The notes: generated from the letters alone by a model not told the origin. A stretch of DNA of 64,000 nucleotides from WHSW01 sp963769945 (GCA_963769945.1 CAVYOA010000015.1:24548-88547); one strand, 5' to 3'. Shown: positions 38,579-47,895, counted from the first letter of the stretch. Made by a program: numbers and translations.

Positions 38579-38920
38579 ATGAGCGATTCCCCCTGTCCAG
38601 TTGGTTGTTGCGCGGAGCTTGTCTCTGGCAAATGGACCCTCCTCGTAATCCGTGACCTGGCCGACTCCAGCCGTCGCTTCTGCGAGCTCGAGCGCTCGCT
38701 TCAGGGGATCAGCCCGCGAACGCTCTCGCTGCGCCTGCGCGCGCTCGAGGAGTGCGGCATCGTCGTTCGCCACACCTACCCGGAAGTCCCGCCGCGCGTC
38801 GAGTACGTGCTGACCGAAAAGGGCCGCGCCCTCGTGCCCCTGATCGAGGAGATGCGCTCCTACGGCCGCCGTTGGCTGCTCGAGTCAAAGCGCTCGAGTA
38901 CGACACTCGTAGCGCACTAG
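38579..38920 (+). CDS. HxlR-family winged-helix regulator
   Basis: A 113-residue MarR/HxlR-type transcription regulator. Typical features are SGKWTLLVIRDL, the recognition-helix region GISPRTLSLRLRALEECGIV and the wing YPEVPPRVEYVLTEKGRAL. The N-terminus carries three cysteines (C6, C10, C11) in CPVGCC; in the HypR/QorR branch the N-terminal cysteine senses electrophiles or disulfide stress. The 116-bp gap upstream has a TATACT -10-like box at 38513-38518 and a hairpin (ggtgc/gcacc) in the leader. Its target is not obvious. Confidence 0.82.
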   Translation: MSDSPCPVGCCAELVSGKWTLLVIRDLADSSRRFCELERSLQGISPRTLSLRLRALEECGIVVRHTYPEVPPRVEYVLTEKGRALVPLIEEMRSYGRRWLLESKRSSTTLVAH

Positions 38921-38962
38921 TCGTCGGCGACGCGGCCGTTGAGTCGCGTTAGGACGTAGTCG

Positions 38963-39077
38963 TTCGGCGCTGCGGGCGCTTTGTTGCTGGGTGGGGGTGT
39001 GTGGTTCGGGCGCGCGGCGGCTGATTGCCCACGTGTGGAGATCGAATAACGACTGTCGTGAATGGATCTCCACACGT
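38963..39077 (+). repeat. Dispersed palindromic element, copy B
   Basis: Plus-strand partner of the element at 29116-29227. The 48-bp block at 38963-39010 differs from copy A at one base, followed by a hairpin with perfect 13-bp arms acgtgtggagatc (39031-39043) and gatctccacacgt (39065-39077) and an inner acgac/gtcgt pair. The loop bases differ from copy A while the arms are kept. It lies in the 234-bp gap between the HxlR gene and the following unknown gene. Confidence 0.85.
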
Positions 39078-39154
39078 GGAGATCTAGCAGCCGACCCGCC
39101 TGCAACGCGCGTTGCAGGGCAGGACCGTTGCGCAGGCGCGCGAAGTCAGGGGCC

Positions 39155-40942
39155 ATGCGCGATTTGGTGGTGCGAGAAGGGCTCGAGGTGATGGCGCGTG
39201 ATGCGTCGGAATGCTTGCGCGAGCTGATCGCTGCGGGCGAGGAGATTCCCTACGTCGTTCACGAGCCCGGCGAAGGCGCGCCGATCTGCCGCTATGAGCC
39301 GCAAGCAGAGCTCTTCGTTCGCAAGCATGTCGGCTCGCTGCGCCGCCTCGATTCGTTTGGGTCTGCCTGCGCCGCGCTTGAGGCTGCCGGCCTCGCTGCC
39401 CTCTATCTCGACGAGATCGGAATCGCGATTCCGACCGCGCCGGGCGAGCGCGGCGAGCTTGCCGGCGTCGTCTTTCTCTGTCGCCTGTGGATGGGTGTCT
39501 CCGACTTCTCGGTCGATACCGACCGGCTCGAGCTCGCGATCGACGAGGTTGAGGCGGGCGGCGATGTCGACGACGGCCAGATCGAGGTCTGCGTACCGCT
39601 TCGCGGCTTGCAGATGCCGGTTTCGCGTGTCGACCTCGAAACGGCTTCGATCGTTCGCGCCGACTCCGTCGACGTGCCTCCCGAAGCGCGCTCCAACGAC
39701 GGTCTCGGCCTCTCGCCCTGGGAGCCCGCGTTTCTCGCCGTCACGCGCGTCGATGCCCTCAGCGGCGACGCAGAAGGCGCCCCCGATCCCGGGTTGGCGG
39801 CCGTGGAAGCTTTTCGCCTGCTGGTGACGACGCTGCGCCTGTTCAAGGCCGGCGGAGTTGGGCTCGGACCGCACGCCTGGACCCGCATCAGCGGGGATCG
39901 CTGGCGGCGCATCGCCACCGGTGCCGGTCGCCAGCGGCCGGGCGGCTATCGCCTGAGCTCGCCTGAGCTCGCCGAGCTGACAGCGCTCTCCCGTGCGCTC
40001 GCTACTCCTGGCAGTCCGTTTCAGCGTCGCACCGCCGAGCGACCCGGCTTTCCGGTCGTGCTCGGCCGCGCGATTAGTCGCTTTGAGGCCGGGCTGGAAC
40101 GAAATGTCGTCGTCGAGGCGCTCAACGACCATCTGCTCTCGCTGCGGTTCCTGCTCGAAGGAGGCGGTCCGGCGAACCTCGGACTCTCGATGCGCATCGC
40201 CGCGCTGTGCGCCGAGCCTGAGCGCCGTGACGAGGTCAAGGCCGTCGTCGATCGCGCCGTCGGCCTCGAGCGTGAGCTTTGGAGCGGCGAGCCGCCGCTG
40301 GGCAATCGTTCCGTGCCCCCGGCCGAGACGGCCGCGGTGCTCGAGGACCTCGCCCGCGCGATTCTCAAGGATGCCGCGGCCGGGCACCTCGGCTCCGACC
40401 TGCGAGCGACCGCCGATGAGATCTTGCTGGCCGATGGTCTCGCCGTCGGCGAGGGCGCCGCCGAGCAGCGCGGCAGCACAACTGAATGGGACCTGGAGCC
40501 GGCCGAGGTCTTCGCCGAGACCGACAGCGACTGGGATGAGCCGGAGCTGATCGATGAGCTCGAACGATCAATCGACTCCGGGTCCGATGTCGAGCAGGTC
40601 TCGGAGCTCGATCAGCGAATTTCACCGGAACCAAGCCCCGAGCCCGAGGAGTCAATGGTGATCGAAAGAGCGAGAAAGCTGTTCAACGGCGAGGCCAACC
40701 CTCTGGAGCTCGTCGAGCAGCCAGACGAAGCCGAGCCGGCGTTTATTGACGATCACGACGACGAGCGCCCGCCAAGCCCGGTGCTACGCCTGATCGAGCA
40801 AACCCGCGCCGAGCGTGCCGCCCATCACGACCGCGTCGCAGGCCTGTTCCCGGCCCCCGAGACGACGGAATGGAGCGTTCGCGAGATCGCCTATGACCGC
40901 ACCCGGCGCGCAGACGTCGACGAGCACGCCGAAATTTCCTAA
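39155..40942 (+). CDS. Large acidic protein of unknown function
   Basis: A 595-residue cytoplasmic protein with no recognised domain. Residues 1-400 appear folded, with regular hydrophobic patterning (EGAPICRYEPQAELFVRKHV, LEAAGLAALYLDEIGIAIP, EAFRLLVTTLRLFKAGGVGL) and many arginines; residues about 440-560 are very acidic and low-complexity (SDWDEPELIDELERSIDSGS). The ATG at 39155 is chosen because upstream codons overlap repeat element B. It is convergent with the ArsA-like pair and separated by 34 nt. It has no signal peptide or membrane helix. I cannot assign a function; the acidic tail suggests a binding or scaffolding role. Confidence 0.6.
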   Translation: MRDLVVREGLEVMARDASECLRELIAAGEEIPYVVHEPGEGAPICRYEPQAELFVRKHVGSLRRLDSFGSACAALEAAGLAALYLDEIGIAIPTAPGERGELAGVVFLCRLWMGVSDFSVDTDRLELAIDEVEAGGDVDDGQIEVCVPLRGLQMPVSRVDLETASIVRADSVDVPPEARSNDGLGLSPWEPAFLAVTRVDALSGDAEGAPDPGLAAVEAFRLLVTTLRLFKAGGVGLGPHAWTRISGDRWRRIATGAGRQRPGGYRLSSPELAELTALSRALATPGSPFQRRTAERPGFPVVLGRAISRFEAGLERNVVVEALNDHLLSLRFLLEGGGPANLGLSMRIAALCAEPERRDEVKAVVDRAVGLERELWSGEPPLGNRSVPPAETAAVLEDLARAILKDAAAGHLGSDLRATADEILLADGLAVGEGAAEQRGSTTEWDLEPAEVFAETDSDWDEPELIDELERSIDSGSDVEQVSELDQRISPEPSPEPEESMVIERARKLFNGEANPLELVEQPDEAEPAFIDDHDDERPPSPVLRLIEQTRAERAAHHDRVAGLFPAPETTEWSVREIAYDRTRRADVDEHAEIS

Positions 40943-40976
40943 CCGAACCCGGTGCGCACGCGCCAGGCGCATGAGC

Positions 40977-42133
40977 TCAGGCTGATGCCGCGATTCGTTT
41001 GCGCTCCTTGGCGCCGGAGGCAAACAGGTAACGATTGATCTCCATCAGCCCGGCGAGATCGTGAACGTCCTCGTCGAGATAGGGCACCTCGATCACCGCA
41101 TCGCCGCCGATCGCCGCGACCAGCTGTTCGATGTTGGCGCGATCGCGCGCCGAAAGCTCTGCGAAGTCGTCGAAGTTGGCAGCGACCCTTGCGGCGAGCT
41201 CCTGATCGCGGGCTAGTTCTTCGGTCAGCGACTGTTCGAGCCCGGAGCGCTTGCCGCGCAGCTTGCCCTCGTAGTGGACCTTGTTCACGACCGCGCCGCC
41301 GAACGGCAATTTCGCATCCTCGAGCTTGCTGCGGAAGTGCATCGCTTGTGACATCGGCTCGTCCTGCGGACCGCAGACGATGAGAAAGGCCGTCTTCTTG
41401 TCGCCGAGCAGCTCGTTGACGCGGAGCGCGCGCTCGCGAAATCCTCCGACCATGCCGCTGAACGCCTGGAAGAACTCGGCCAGATCCTCGAGCAGATCGA
41501 CGCCTGTGATTCGTCGCAGAACCGAGAACATGAGCGACGTGCCGCGCCCAAAGACCTTCATCCCGAATCCGGTCGGCTTCATGAACACCTGCAGGGCCCG
41601 CCCCTCGATGAACTGGACCAGGCGCTTGGGGGCGTCGAGGAAGTCGAGCGCGTTCGTCGTCGGCGGAGTGTCGAGTACCAGCAGGTCGTAGCGGTCTCTC
41701 GGCATCGATCTCGTACAGCTTCTCCATCGCCATGTACTCCTGCGAGCCGGCGAGCGCCGCCGAGAGCTGCTGGTAGATCCGGTTGCCGAGAATGCGATCC
41801 GCGCTCTCGGTGTCGGGCGCGTGCTCCTTGACGACATCGTCGAAGGTTCGCTTGGCGTCGAGCATCATCGCCCACAGCTCGCCGTCGCCGGCATCCACGC
41901 CGGCCTTGGTGAACAGCGCCGGGTCGACCTGACGTTCGGTATTGCCGAGCTCGGGCAGGCCGAGCGAGTCGGCTAGGCGCTTGGCCGGATCGATCGTCAG
42001 CACCGCGACGCGCTTGCCGCGAGCTGCCATCCCCGCGGCGATCGCTGCCGAGGTCGTCGTCTTGCCGACTCCGCCGGAGCCGGCGCAGATGCAGATTCGC
42101 TTGCCGTCGAGCAGGTCGGCGATCGGACGCCAT
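40977..42133 (-). CDS. ArsA/Get3-family ATPase, second of a pair (two frameshifts)
   Basis: A roughly 385-residue deviant P-loop ATPase. The P-loop is ICICAGSGGVGKTTTSAAIA, followed by AVLTIDPAKRLADSLGLPEL and, later, DRYDLLVLDTPPTTNALDFL, the ArsA switch region. Frame changes lie near 42110, just after the ATG, and near 41695. The ATG overlaps the stop of the preceding gene by one base (TGATG). Cysteine ligands for arsenite are not evident and there is no ArsB gene, so arsenic export is unlikely. The paired arrangement resembles mycobacterial Rv3679-Rv3680, which act together in envelope-related functions. Confidence 0.8.
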
Positions 42134-43056
42134 CAGCTCCCAGCCTTGGCTGCCAGCGCGCCGATCTGCTCGAGCCCGATCTCGGGCTCGAAGAGGAAGG
42201 GCAGCGTCGTCACCGGCGCCCGGGTCAGCTCGTCGAGCCGGGCCAGCTGTTCGCGCTGAGCGCGGGCACGTCGCGCCTGGCTGACCGCGGCGCGGCAGGC
42301 GGCGCGCGAAAGTTGATCGCCCTCGCCGGCCGCCTCGGCGATCCGCTTCGTCTCGGCAATCGTGAAGCGCTTCGGATAGACGCCGTTGCAGAAGATCCGC
42401 TCGACCTTGAGACCGATCGTGGTAGCAAGATCGTGCTCGAGCATTGCGGTCTCATTGACGGGCATCTCCTCCGGCAGTGCGACGACAGCAACGGTGGTGC
42501 GCTTTGGGTCGCGGATGAGGTTGTCGAGCGCCTCGGCATGCTGGCGCAGCGGGCCGACGCGGGCGATGTTGGCGAAGGTTCGCGGCGTCTGCAAGAAGCC
42601 GACGCCGTGACCCGTGGCGGGAGCATCGACGATCACGGTGTCGTACGCGTGCGCACCTTTGAGCTTGCGCCGGTCGAGGGCGAGCTCCCAGATCTTGCCG
42701 ATCGTGACCAGTTCCTTGAGTCCGGGCGTGGCCGCCGCGAGGTAGGTGAACAGGCGCGACTTAAACAGTAGATCGCGCATTGCCTTGACCTTGACCTGAA
42801 GCAGGACGTACTCGCGCATCGATTCATCGGGATCGATTGAGATCGCCCACAGGTTCTCTTCGATCTCGACCTCATGAAAGCCAACCTCGTTGCGGTGAAA
42901 GACATGCGACATGTGCTCCTGTGCGCTGACCTCGCAGAGGATCGTGCGCTTGCCCGCGCGTGCGGCCGCCAAAGCCAGCGCCAGCGAGACCGTGGACTTA
43001 CCGACACCGCCCTTGCCGGTGACGAAAACGACGCGCTTGTCGAGTAGCTCGGACAC
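42133..43056 (-). CDS. ArsA/Get3-family ATPase, first of a pair
   Basis: A 307-residue intact ATPase. The P-loop VVFVTGKGGVGKSTVSLALA has the deviant signature lysine, followed by CEVSAQEHMSHVFHR, ENLWAISIDPDESMREYVLL, a helical region ending TPGLKELVTIGKIWELA and DTVIVDAPATGHGVGFLQTP. This matches the Rv3679-like partner, which differs from the second gene product in its switch motif, so the two probably form a heterodimer. GTG at 43056 is preferred; a longer frame to 43170 overlaps the divergent ParA gene. A TACGAT box lies 10 nt upstream. Confidence 0.85.
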   Translation of the reverse strand: MSELLDKRVVFVTGKGGVGKSTVSLALALAAARAGKRTILCEVSAQEHMSHVFHRNEVGFHEVEIEENLWAISIDPDESMREYVLLQVKVKAMRDLLFKSRLFTYLAAATPGLKELVTIGKIWELALDRRKLKGAHAYDTVIVDAPATGHGVGFLQTPRTFANIARVGPLRQHAEALDNLIRDPKRTTVAVVALPEEMPVNETAMLEHDLATTIGLKVERIFCNGVYPKRFTIAETKRIAEAAGEGDQLSRAACRAAVSQARRARAQREQLARLDELTRAPVTTLPFLFEPEIGLEQIGALAAKAGS

Positions 43057-43147
43057 CGGTCCGCAGATCGTATTGGGCGGCGCTTGCAACGAAGCGTTCT
43101 TGGAAAGGGAAGGAAAGCTGTTACTGCGTGCGAATAGTCGCGAACGT

Positions 43148-44275
43148 ATGGGACTTTTCAACCGCTCCACACGGACTGATGAAGATCGACGGCCGGGTCA
43201 TCGCGACACGCCGCTAACCGACGAGGAGGTCGCGCCGCCAATGTCCGAGCGCCCACCCGAGCCAGACTACGCGCCAGCTGTAGGCGCCCCGCAGCCCGAA
43301 AGCACTTCAGAGGCAGCCGAAACCGAGAGCGCACCGGTCGAGGGCCAAAGAGCTCCCGAGGCGACGACATCGACGCCCCCAGCGCCGACTCCGCTGCCAC
43401 CCGAGATCGATCCCGACGAGCTGCGCATCACCGCCAATCAGGCACTCGGCCCCCGCCGCGGGAATCCTCTCGCGACGCCCTCACCGGGCCCGGGCGGCGA
43501 AAACGAGGCCAGCGGCAGACGTGCCCAGGTGATCAGCTTCGCCAACCAGAAGGGAGGAGTGGCGAAGACCACCAGCACCCTCAACCTCGCCGTTGCATTT
43601 GCCGAGTCAGGCCACGACGTCCTCTGCATCGATCTTGATCCACAGGGCAACCTGACAATGAGCCAGGGGATCGACCCCGACCTGGTGGAGAAGTCGATGT
43701 TCGACGTCCTCGTTCATCACATCCCGCTGCGCGAGGTGATCGAGGAGCGTGAGATCGACATCGCGGTCGCCTCGATCGATCTCGCCGGCGCCGAGATCGC
43801 GATGTCGACCCAGATCGGCCGCGAACGTTCGCTGGAGAAGGCGATCGCCGGGGTGGCCGACGACTACGACTACGTCTGCATCGACACGCCGCCGAGCCTT
43901 GGGCTGCTGACGATCAACGCCCTCACCGCCTCCGACAAGGTGATCGTCCCCGTCCAGTGTGAGTACCTCTCGATGCGTGGCCTGTTGCAGCTGCAGAACA
44001 CGCTCCAGATGATCCAGGAGAACCTCAACCCGCGAGTCAAGATCGAGGGCATCCTGCCGACGATGCTCGACTCACGCACGGTGCACGCCAAGGAAGCCGT
44101 CGAGATCCTCGAGGAAAACTTCGGCGAGCTCGTGTTCAAGTCGCGCATCCGCAAAACGATCAAGTTCGCCGAAGCACCGGTTCGCGGTGCCAGCGTGCTC
44201 AAGTACGATCCCCAAAGCAACGCCGCCGACTACTATCGGGCGCTCGCCCAGGAGGTCCTAGAAAATGGCGCGTAA
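43148..44275 (+). CDS. ParA/Soj-type ATPase with low-complexity N-terminal extension
   Basis: A 375-residue Walker ATPase. Residues 1-125 are a Pro/Glu/Ala-rich linker; the conserved part starts at QVISFANQKGGVAKTTSTLN (deviant Walker A, about 128-147), then LCIDLDPQGNLT, VCIDTPPSLGLLTINALTA and PVQCEYLSMRGLLQL. Family members position chromosomes, plasmids or proteins. Typical ParA proteins of about 260 residues lack this extension. The short start MGLFNRSTR is separate and positively charged. The last codons overlap the ftsZ start by 11 bases, so the two are translated together. No ParB or parS is visible, which argues against chromosome partitioning as its only role. Confidence 0.85.
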   Translation: MGLFNRSTRTDEDRRPGHRDTPLTDEEVAPPMSERPPEPDYAPAVGAPQPESTSEAAETESAPVEGQRAPEATTSTPPAPTPLPPEIDPDELRITANQALGPRRGNPLATPSPGPGGENEASGRRAQVISFANQKGGVAKTTSTLNLAVAFAESGHDVLCIDLDPQGNLTMSQGIDPDLVEKSMFDVLVHHIPLREVIEEREIDIAVASIDLAGAEIAMSTQIGRERSLEKAIAGVADDYDYVCIDTPPSLGLLTINALTASDKVIVPVQCEYLSMRGLLQLQNTLQMIQENLNPRVKIEGILPTMLDSRTVHAKEAVEILEENFGELVFKSRIRKTIKFAEAPVRGASVLKYDPQSNAADYYRALAQEVLENGA

Positions 44276-45728
44276 GAAGCGGGCCAGCATGCGGGAAGGC
44301 CCGCTCGCCGATCTCTTCCGCGCCACCGTCGACCCCGATGATCCGCCCGAGGCGCCCGCGCCCGCCCGGCGATCGCGCGACGAGGTTGAAGCGGTTCGCG
44401 ACGAGCCCGCCACCGAGCAATCACATCGCTCAGAACCTGAGGCCTCCGAGCACACCTTCTTCGATCAGACCGATTCTGAGCCCGAGCAGCGCGCAGGCAG
44501 CGACGCTCCCAGCGGGCCACCGGATGCAAAGGAACGCCTCTCGCGGATCTTCTCCGATGATCATCTCGACGCCGATGGCCCCGCCTACGGTCGCGACGAA
44601 CCTTCCTACTCGAGCTACGACTCACTCGGCGACCCGAGCCCTCATTCGCCGGTGATCCGCGTCATCGGCGTTGGTGGAGCGGGCGTCAACGCGGTCAACC
44701 GCATGGTCGATGCCGGCATCTCCGGGGTCGAGTTCATGGCGGTCAACACCGACTTGCAGTCGCTGCAGCAGTCAAACGCCGACGTCACCGTGCACCTCGG
44801 CAGCGGCGTTGCTCGCGGCCTTGGCGCGGGCTCCAACCCCGAGCTTGGATTCCGAGCCGCCTTTGAGGAGCAGGACAAGATCAAGCGCCTGCTCAAGGGG
44901 TCCGACATGGTCTTCGTCACCTGTGGCGCGGGCGGTGGCACCGGCACCGGAGCAGCACCGGTGATCGCTCGCCTGTCTCGTGACGTCGGTGCGCTCACCG
45001 TCGGCATCGTCACCAAGCCGTTTCGATTCGAGGGCAGCCGCCGCGCCACCCAGGCCAGCGAAGGCATCGACTCGCTCGCAGCCGAGGTCGACACCCTGAT
45101 CGTCGTTCCCAATGAGCGCTTGCTGAGCGTGCTGGCGAAGACGACGACAATGATGGAGGCCTTCCAGGTTGCCGACGATGTCCTGCGCCAGGGCGTACAG
45201 GGAATCTCCGAGCTGATCACGCTGCCCGGGATGATCAATCTCGACTTCGCCGATGTGCGCACGACGATGCGCGACGCCGGCCGGGCGCTGCTCGGTATCG
45301 GCATGGGCGCGGGTGACAATCGCGCCATCCGCGCCGCCGAGAGCGCCGTTTCCTCGCCCTTGCTCGAGACCTCGGTCGAGGGCGCACAGTCGATCCTGCT
45401 CTCGATCACCGGCGGCGACGACCTAACCCTGCTCGAGGTCTCCGAGGCCGCGAAGATCGTTCAGGAGGCCGCCCATCCCGAGGCCAACATCATCTTCGGC
45501 GCCAACGTCGACGAGGCAATCGACGACGAGGTCTGGATCACCGTGATCGCGACTCGCTTCGACGGCCAGGGGCGCCGAGCAGACAACGCCAAGGCTGGCG
45601 AGCGTCGTGCCATCGGCGCCTCCTCGGTCCAGCCTCGCAGCCCTGAGCGCCAGCCGGCGAGCGCAAAGCGCCGCGAGCGTCCCGTCGACTTCGAGCTCGA
45701 CGTTCCAGAGTACGTCCCCGGCAAGTAG
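44265..45728 (+). CDS. ftsZ: Cell division GTPase FtsZ with N-terminal extension
   Basis: A 487-residue FtsZ. The GTPase core begins near residue 129 with VIRVIGVGGAGVNAVNRMV; the tubulin signature is GGGTGTG (223-229), and the T7 loop is GMINLDFADVRTTM with the catalytic NxDxxD. Residues 1-128 are a charged, disordered extension absent from most FtsZ proteins, starting with a basic helix (PLADLFRAT). The C-terminus ends FELDVPEYVPGK, a plausible partner-binding peptide. The gene is not in the usual ftsQ-ftsA-ftsZ order but overlaps a ParA-type gene. A GGAGG site precedes its ATG within parA. Whether another ftsZ exists in the genome is unknown. Confidence 0.93.
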   Translation: MARKKRASMREGPLADLFRATVDPDDPPEAPAPARRSRDEVEAVRDEPATEQSHRSEPEASEHTFFDQTDSEPEQRAGSDAPSGPPDAKERLSRIFSDDHLDADGPAYGRDEPSYSSYDSLGDPSPHSPVIRVIGVGGAGVNAVNRMVDAGISGVEFMAVNTDLQSLQQSNADVTVHLGSGVARGLGAGSNPELGFRAAFEEQDKIKRLLKGSDMVFVTCGAGGGTGTGAAPVIARLSRDVGALTVGIVTKPFRFEGSRRATQASEGIDSLAAEVDTLIVVPNERLLSVLAKTTTMMEAFQVADDVLRQGVQGISELITLPGMINLDFADVRTTMRDAGRALLGIGMGAGDNRAIRAAESAVSSPLLETSVEGAQSILLSITGGDDLTLLEVSEAAKIVQEAAHPEANIIFGANVDEAIDDEVWITVIATRFDGQGRRADNAKAGERRAIGASSVQPRSPERQPASAKRRERPVDFELDVPEYVPGK

Positions 45729-45756
45729 CTTCCGCGCACTGCCTTAGCCTGGGCGT

Positions 45757-47247
45757 ATGAGCGCTCGGGGAGTCGTCGCCGCCGGCCATCCGTTGACCGC
45801 CGAGGCGGGGGCGAGCGTGCTGCGCCAGGGCGGCAACGCGGTCGATGCCGCAGTCGCTGCGGTGATGACCTCATGCGTGACCGAGAGCCCGCTCACAGGC
45901 CTCGGCGCGGGCGGCTACATGCTTGTTCACAACGACGCCGAGTCGGTGCTGCTCGACTTCTTCGTCGCCGCCCCGGGATTGGCCGCCGGCGAGCGCGGCT
46001 CGGAGCTGGTGCCGATCCCGATCCACTTCACCGAGCATTCGTCGCAGACCTTTCATGTTGGCGCTGCCTCGTGTGGCGTGCTCGGCACCCCGGCGGGCCT
46101 GGTCGAGGCGGTGCGCCGCTTCGGCAGCGCTTCGATGGTCGAGCTGGCGATGCCCGCTGCGCGGCTCGCACGTGACGGAGTCGAGCTCAACGCCGAGCAG
46201 GCCTTCTTCATCGAGATCCTGGCGCCGATCCTGACCCATTACGAGGAATCCGCCGCGATCTATGCGCCGGGCGGATCGCTACTTGGGACCGGTGACATGT
46301 TTCGGTTTCCCGAGCTGGGTGACGCCCTCGAGCTGCTCGGTGCCGAAGGCGCGACCCCGTTCTACCGAGGCGCGATCGCCCAGCGGATGAGCGAATGGGT
46401 GCTCGAGCGCGGTGGAACTCTCGCCGCCGCCGACCTCGCCGCCTACGAGCCGATTGCGCGCGCCCCTGTGCGGGCAACCTTTCGCGAACGCGATGTGCTG
46501 ACGAATCCGCCGCCGTCCTCAGGCGGCCTGCTGATCGCTTTCGCACTCGAACTGCTCGCCAGAAGCGATAACCCCGAGCTCGGCACCGAGGAGATCGTCG
46601 CCGCGATGCAGGCCGCGCAGTCGGCTCGCACGCCCGAGTTTCTCGCCGGCCTTTACGAGGACGACTTTGTCGCCCGCTTCCTCTCCGACGACCGCCTTGG
46701 CTCGACCACTCACATCACCGCGGTCGATGCCGAGGGGTGTTGCGCGAGCGTCACCTGCTCCAACGGCACGGGCTCGGGGTTGATCGTTCCCGGCACCGGG
46801 ATCCACATCAACAACATGCTTGGCGAAGAGGACCTGAACCCGCTGGGCTTTCACCGCTCAGTGCCCGGGCACAGGCTGCCTTCGATGATGTCGCCCACGA
46901 TCGTCCTGCGCGATGGCGCCTTCGAGGCCGGACTCGGCAGCGGTGGCTCGAACCGGATCCGCTCCGCGGTCCTGCAGACGATCGTTCGCCTCGTCTGCGA
47001 GGGGTGTGACGTCGCCGGGGCCGTCGAAGCTCCGCGCGTGCATTTCGAGGCCGGCGCCGTGCAGGCAGAGCCGGGGATCGATGAGGCGGCGCTGCAGCGA
47101 CTGGAGCTGGCCGGCGTCGAGGTGACGCGGTGGTCGGAACGAAACGTGTTCTTCGGTGGCGTTCACGCGGTCGCTCGCGACCCAGCGACGGGCGAGCTCA
47201 GCGGTGCTGGAGATCCTCGCCGCGGTGGCGCCGTCGCGATCGCCTGA
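45757..47247 (+). CDS. ggt: Gamma-glutamyltransferase family protein
   Basis: An intact 496-residue Ntn-hydrolase precursor. Autocleavage would occur before the catalytic Thr in LGSTTHITAVDAEG (about 46700), giving large and small subunits. GNAVDAAVAA at the N-terminus, PPPSSGGLLIAFALE and the oxyanion loop SPTIVLRDG are family-typical, as is the GSGGSNRIRSAVLQ segment. No signal peptide is seen, so it is probably cytoplasmic, unlike periplasmic GGTs of enteric bacteria. Members split or transfer the gamma-glutamyl bond of glutathione-like compounds; the substrate here is unknown. TAGCCT 6 nt before the ATG suggests leaderless transcription. Confidence 0.86.
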   Translation: MSARGVVAAGHPLTAEAGASVLRQGGNAVDAAVAAVMTSCVTESPLTGLGAGGYMLVHNDAESVLLDFFVAAPGLAAGERGSELVPIPIHFTEHSSQTFHVGAASCGVLGTPAGLVEAVRRFGSASMVELAMPAARLARDGVELNAEQAFFIEILAPILTHYEESAAIYAPGGSLLGTGDMFRFPELGDALELLGAEGATPFYRGAIAQRMSEWVLERGGTLAAADLAAYEPIARAPVRATFRERDVLTNPPPSSGGLLIAFALELLARSDNPELGTEEIVAAMQAAQSARTPEFLAGLYEDDFVARFLSDDRLGSTTHITAVDAEGCCASVTCSNGTGSGLIVPGTGIHINNMLGEEDLNPLGFHRSVPGHRLPSMMSPTIVLRDGAFEAGLGSGGSNRIRSAVLQTIVRLVCEGCDVAGAVEAPRVHFEAGAVQAEPGIDEAALQRLELAGVEVTRWSERNVFFGGVHAVARDPATGELSGAGDPRRGGAVAIA

Positions 47248-47259
47248 GCAATCTACGCC

Positions 47260-47895
47260 CTAGCGAATTACGACCTTGCCGTTCATACGTGCGCGCTCGG
47301 CGATCTCGCGCGAACGTGCCAGCGTCTTGATCAGGACCTTCAGCGCCCTTGCGAGAACCGACATCCGCTCGGGCTCGGAGCGCAGCTCGAGCAGCTCCTG
47401 CTTGGTTTCGGCTGCAAGCTCGACGCGAGCGGCGATGCCGTAGGAGTCGAACGCTTCGAGCTCGGCGCGGTCGGGATCTTCGCCGCCGACTCGGCGCACG
47501 AGCTCGGCGAACGCCTCACGCGCGCCGACAGCGGCGTCGGATCGCTCGTCTTCGTCGGCGTCTGCGGACATCGCCACCGGCTCGACTTCTCCCGCCGGGT
47601 ACTCGGCGGCCTCGAAACGATCGAGCACGCGAAACGGGCGCTCGCCGGTAACGACGATGTTGAGCCGGCCGTCATCGAAGCGCTCGGTGACCTCGGTCAC
47701 CCGGGCTTCGCAGCCGATGCGCCGGGCGCCGTGGTCATCGTCGCGAAAGACGACGCCGAACGGCTCGCCGTCTTCGACGCAGCGCGCAATCATGCGCTTG
47801 TAGCGCTCCTCGAAGATGTGCAGACCGAGCAGCTCGCCGGGCAAGAGTACGAGCGGAAGCTCGAAGATCGGAAGCTCAAGGCCATCGGCGGTCAT
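47260..47895 (-). CDS. LON substrate-binding domain protein
   Basis: An intact 211-residue stand-alone LON N-terminal domain protein. The family signature appears as LPIFELPLVLLPGELLGLHI and FEERYKRMI, followed by a strand IGCEARVTEVTERFDDGRLN and a C-terminal helix bundle. There is no ATPase or protease domain. Such proteins are common in actinobacteria; they may present substrates to proteases or act alone. TACACT 6 nt before the ATG, on the opposite side of the divergent cyclase gene, points to leaderless transcription. Confidence 0.85.
   Translation of the reverse strand: MTADGLELPIFELPLVLLPGELLGLHIFEERYKRMIARCVEDGEPFGVVFRDDDHGARRIGCEARVTEVTERFDDGRLNIVVTGERPFRVLDRFEAAEYPAGEVEPVAMSADADEDERSDAAVGAREAFAELVRRVGGEDPDRAELEAFDSYGIAARVELAAETKQELLELRSEPERMSVLARALKVLIKTLARSREIAERARMNGKVVIR

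Noticed and set aside
39062..39154. Longer N-terminus of the 595-residue unknown protein
   Set aside because: The added residues would be translated from repeat element B, which is intergenic in its other copy.
40977..43056. Arsenite efflux operon
   Set aside because: No ArsB, ArsR or ArsC gene and no arsenite-binding cysteines are visible; the pair resembles Rv3679-Rv3680.
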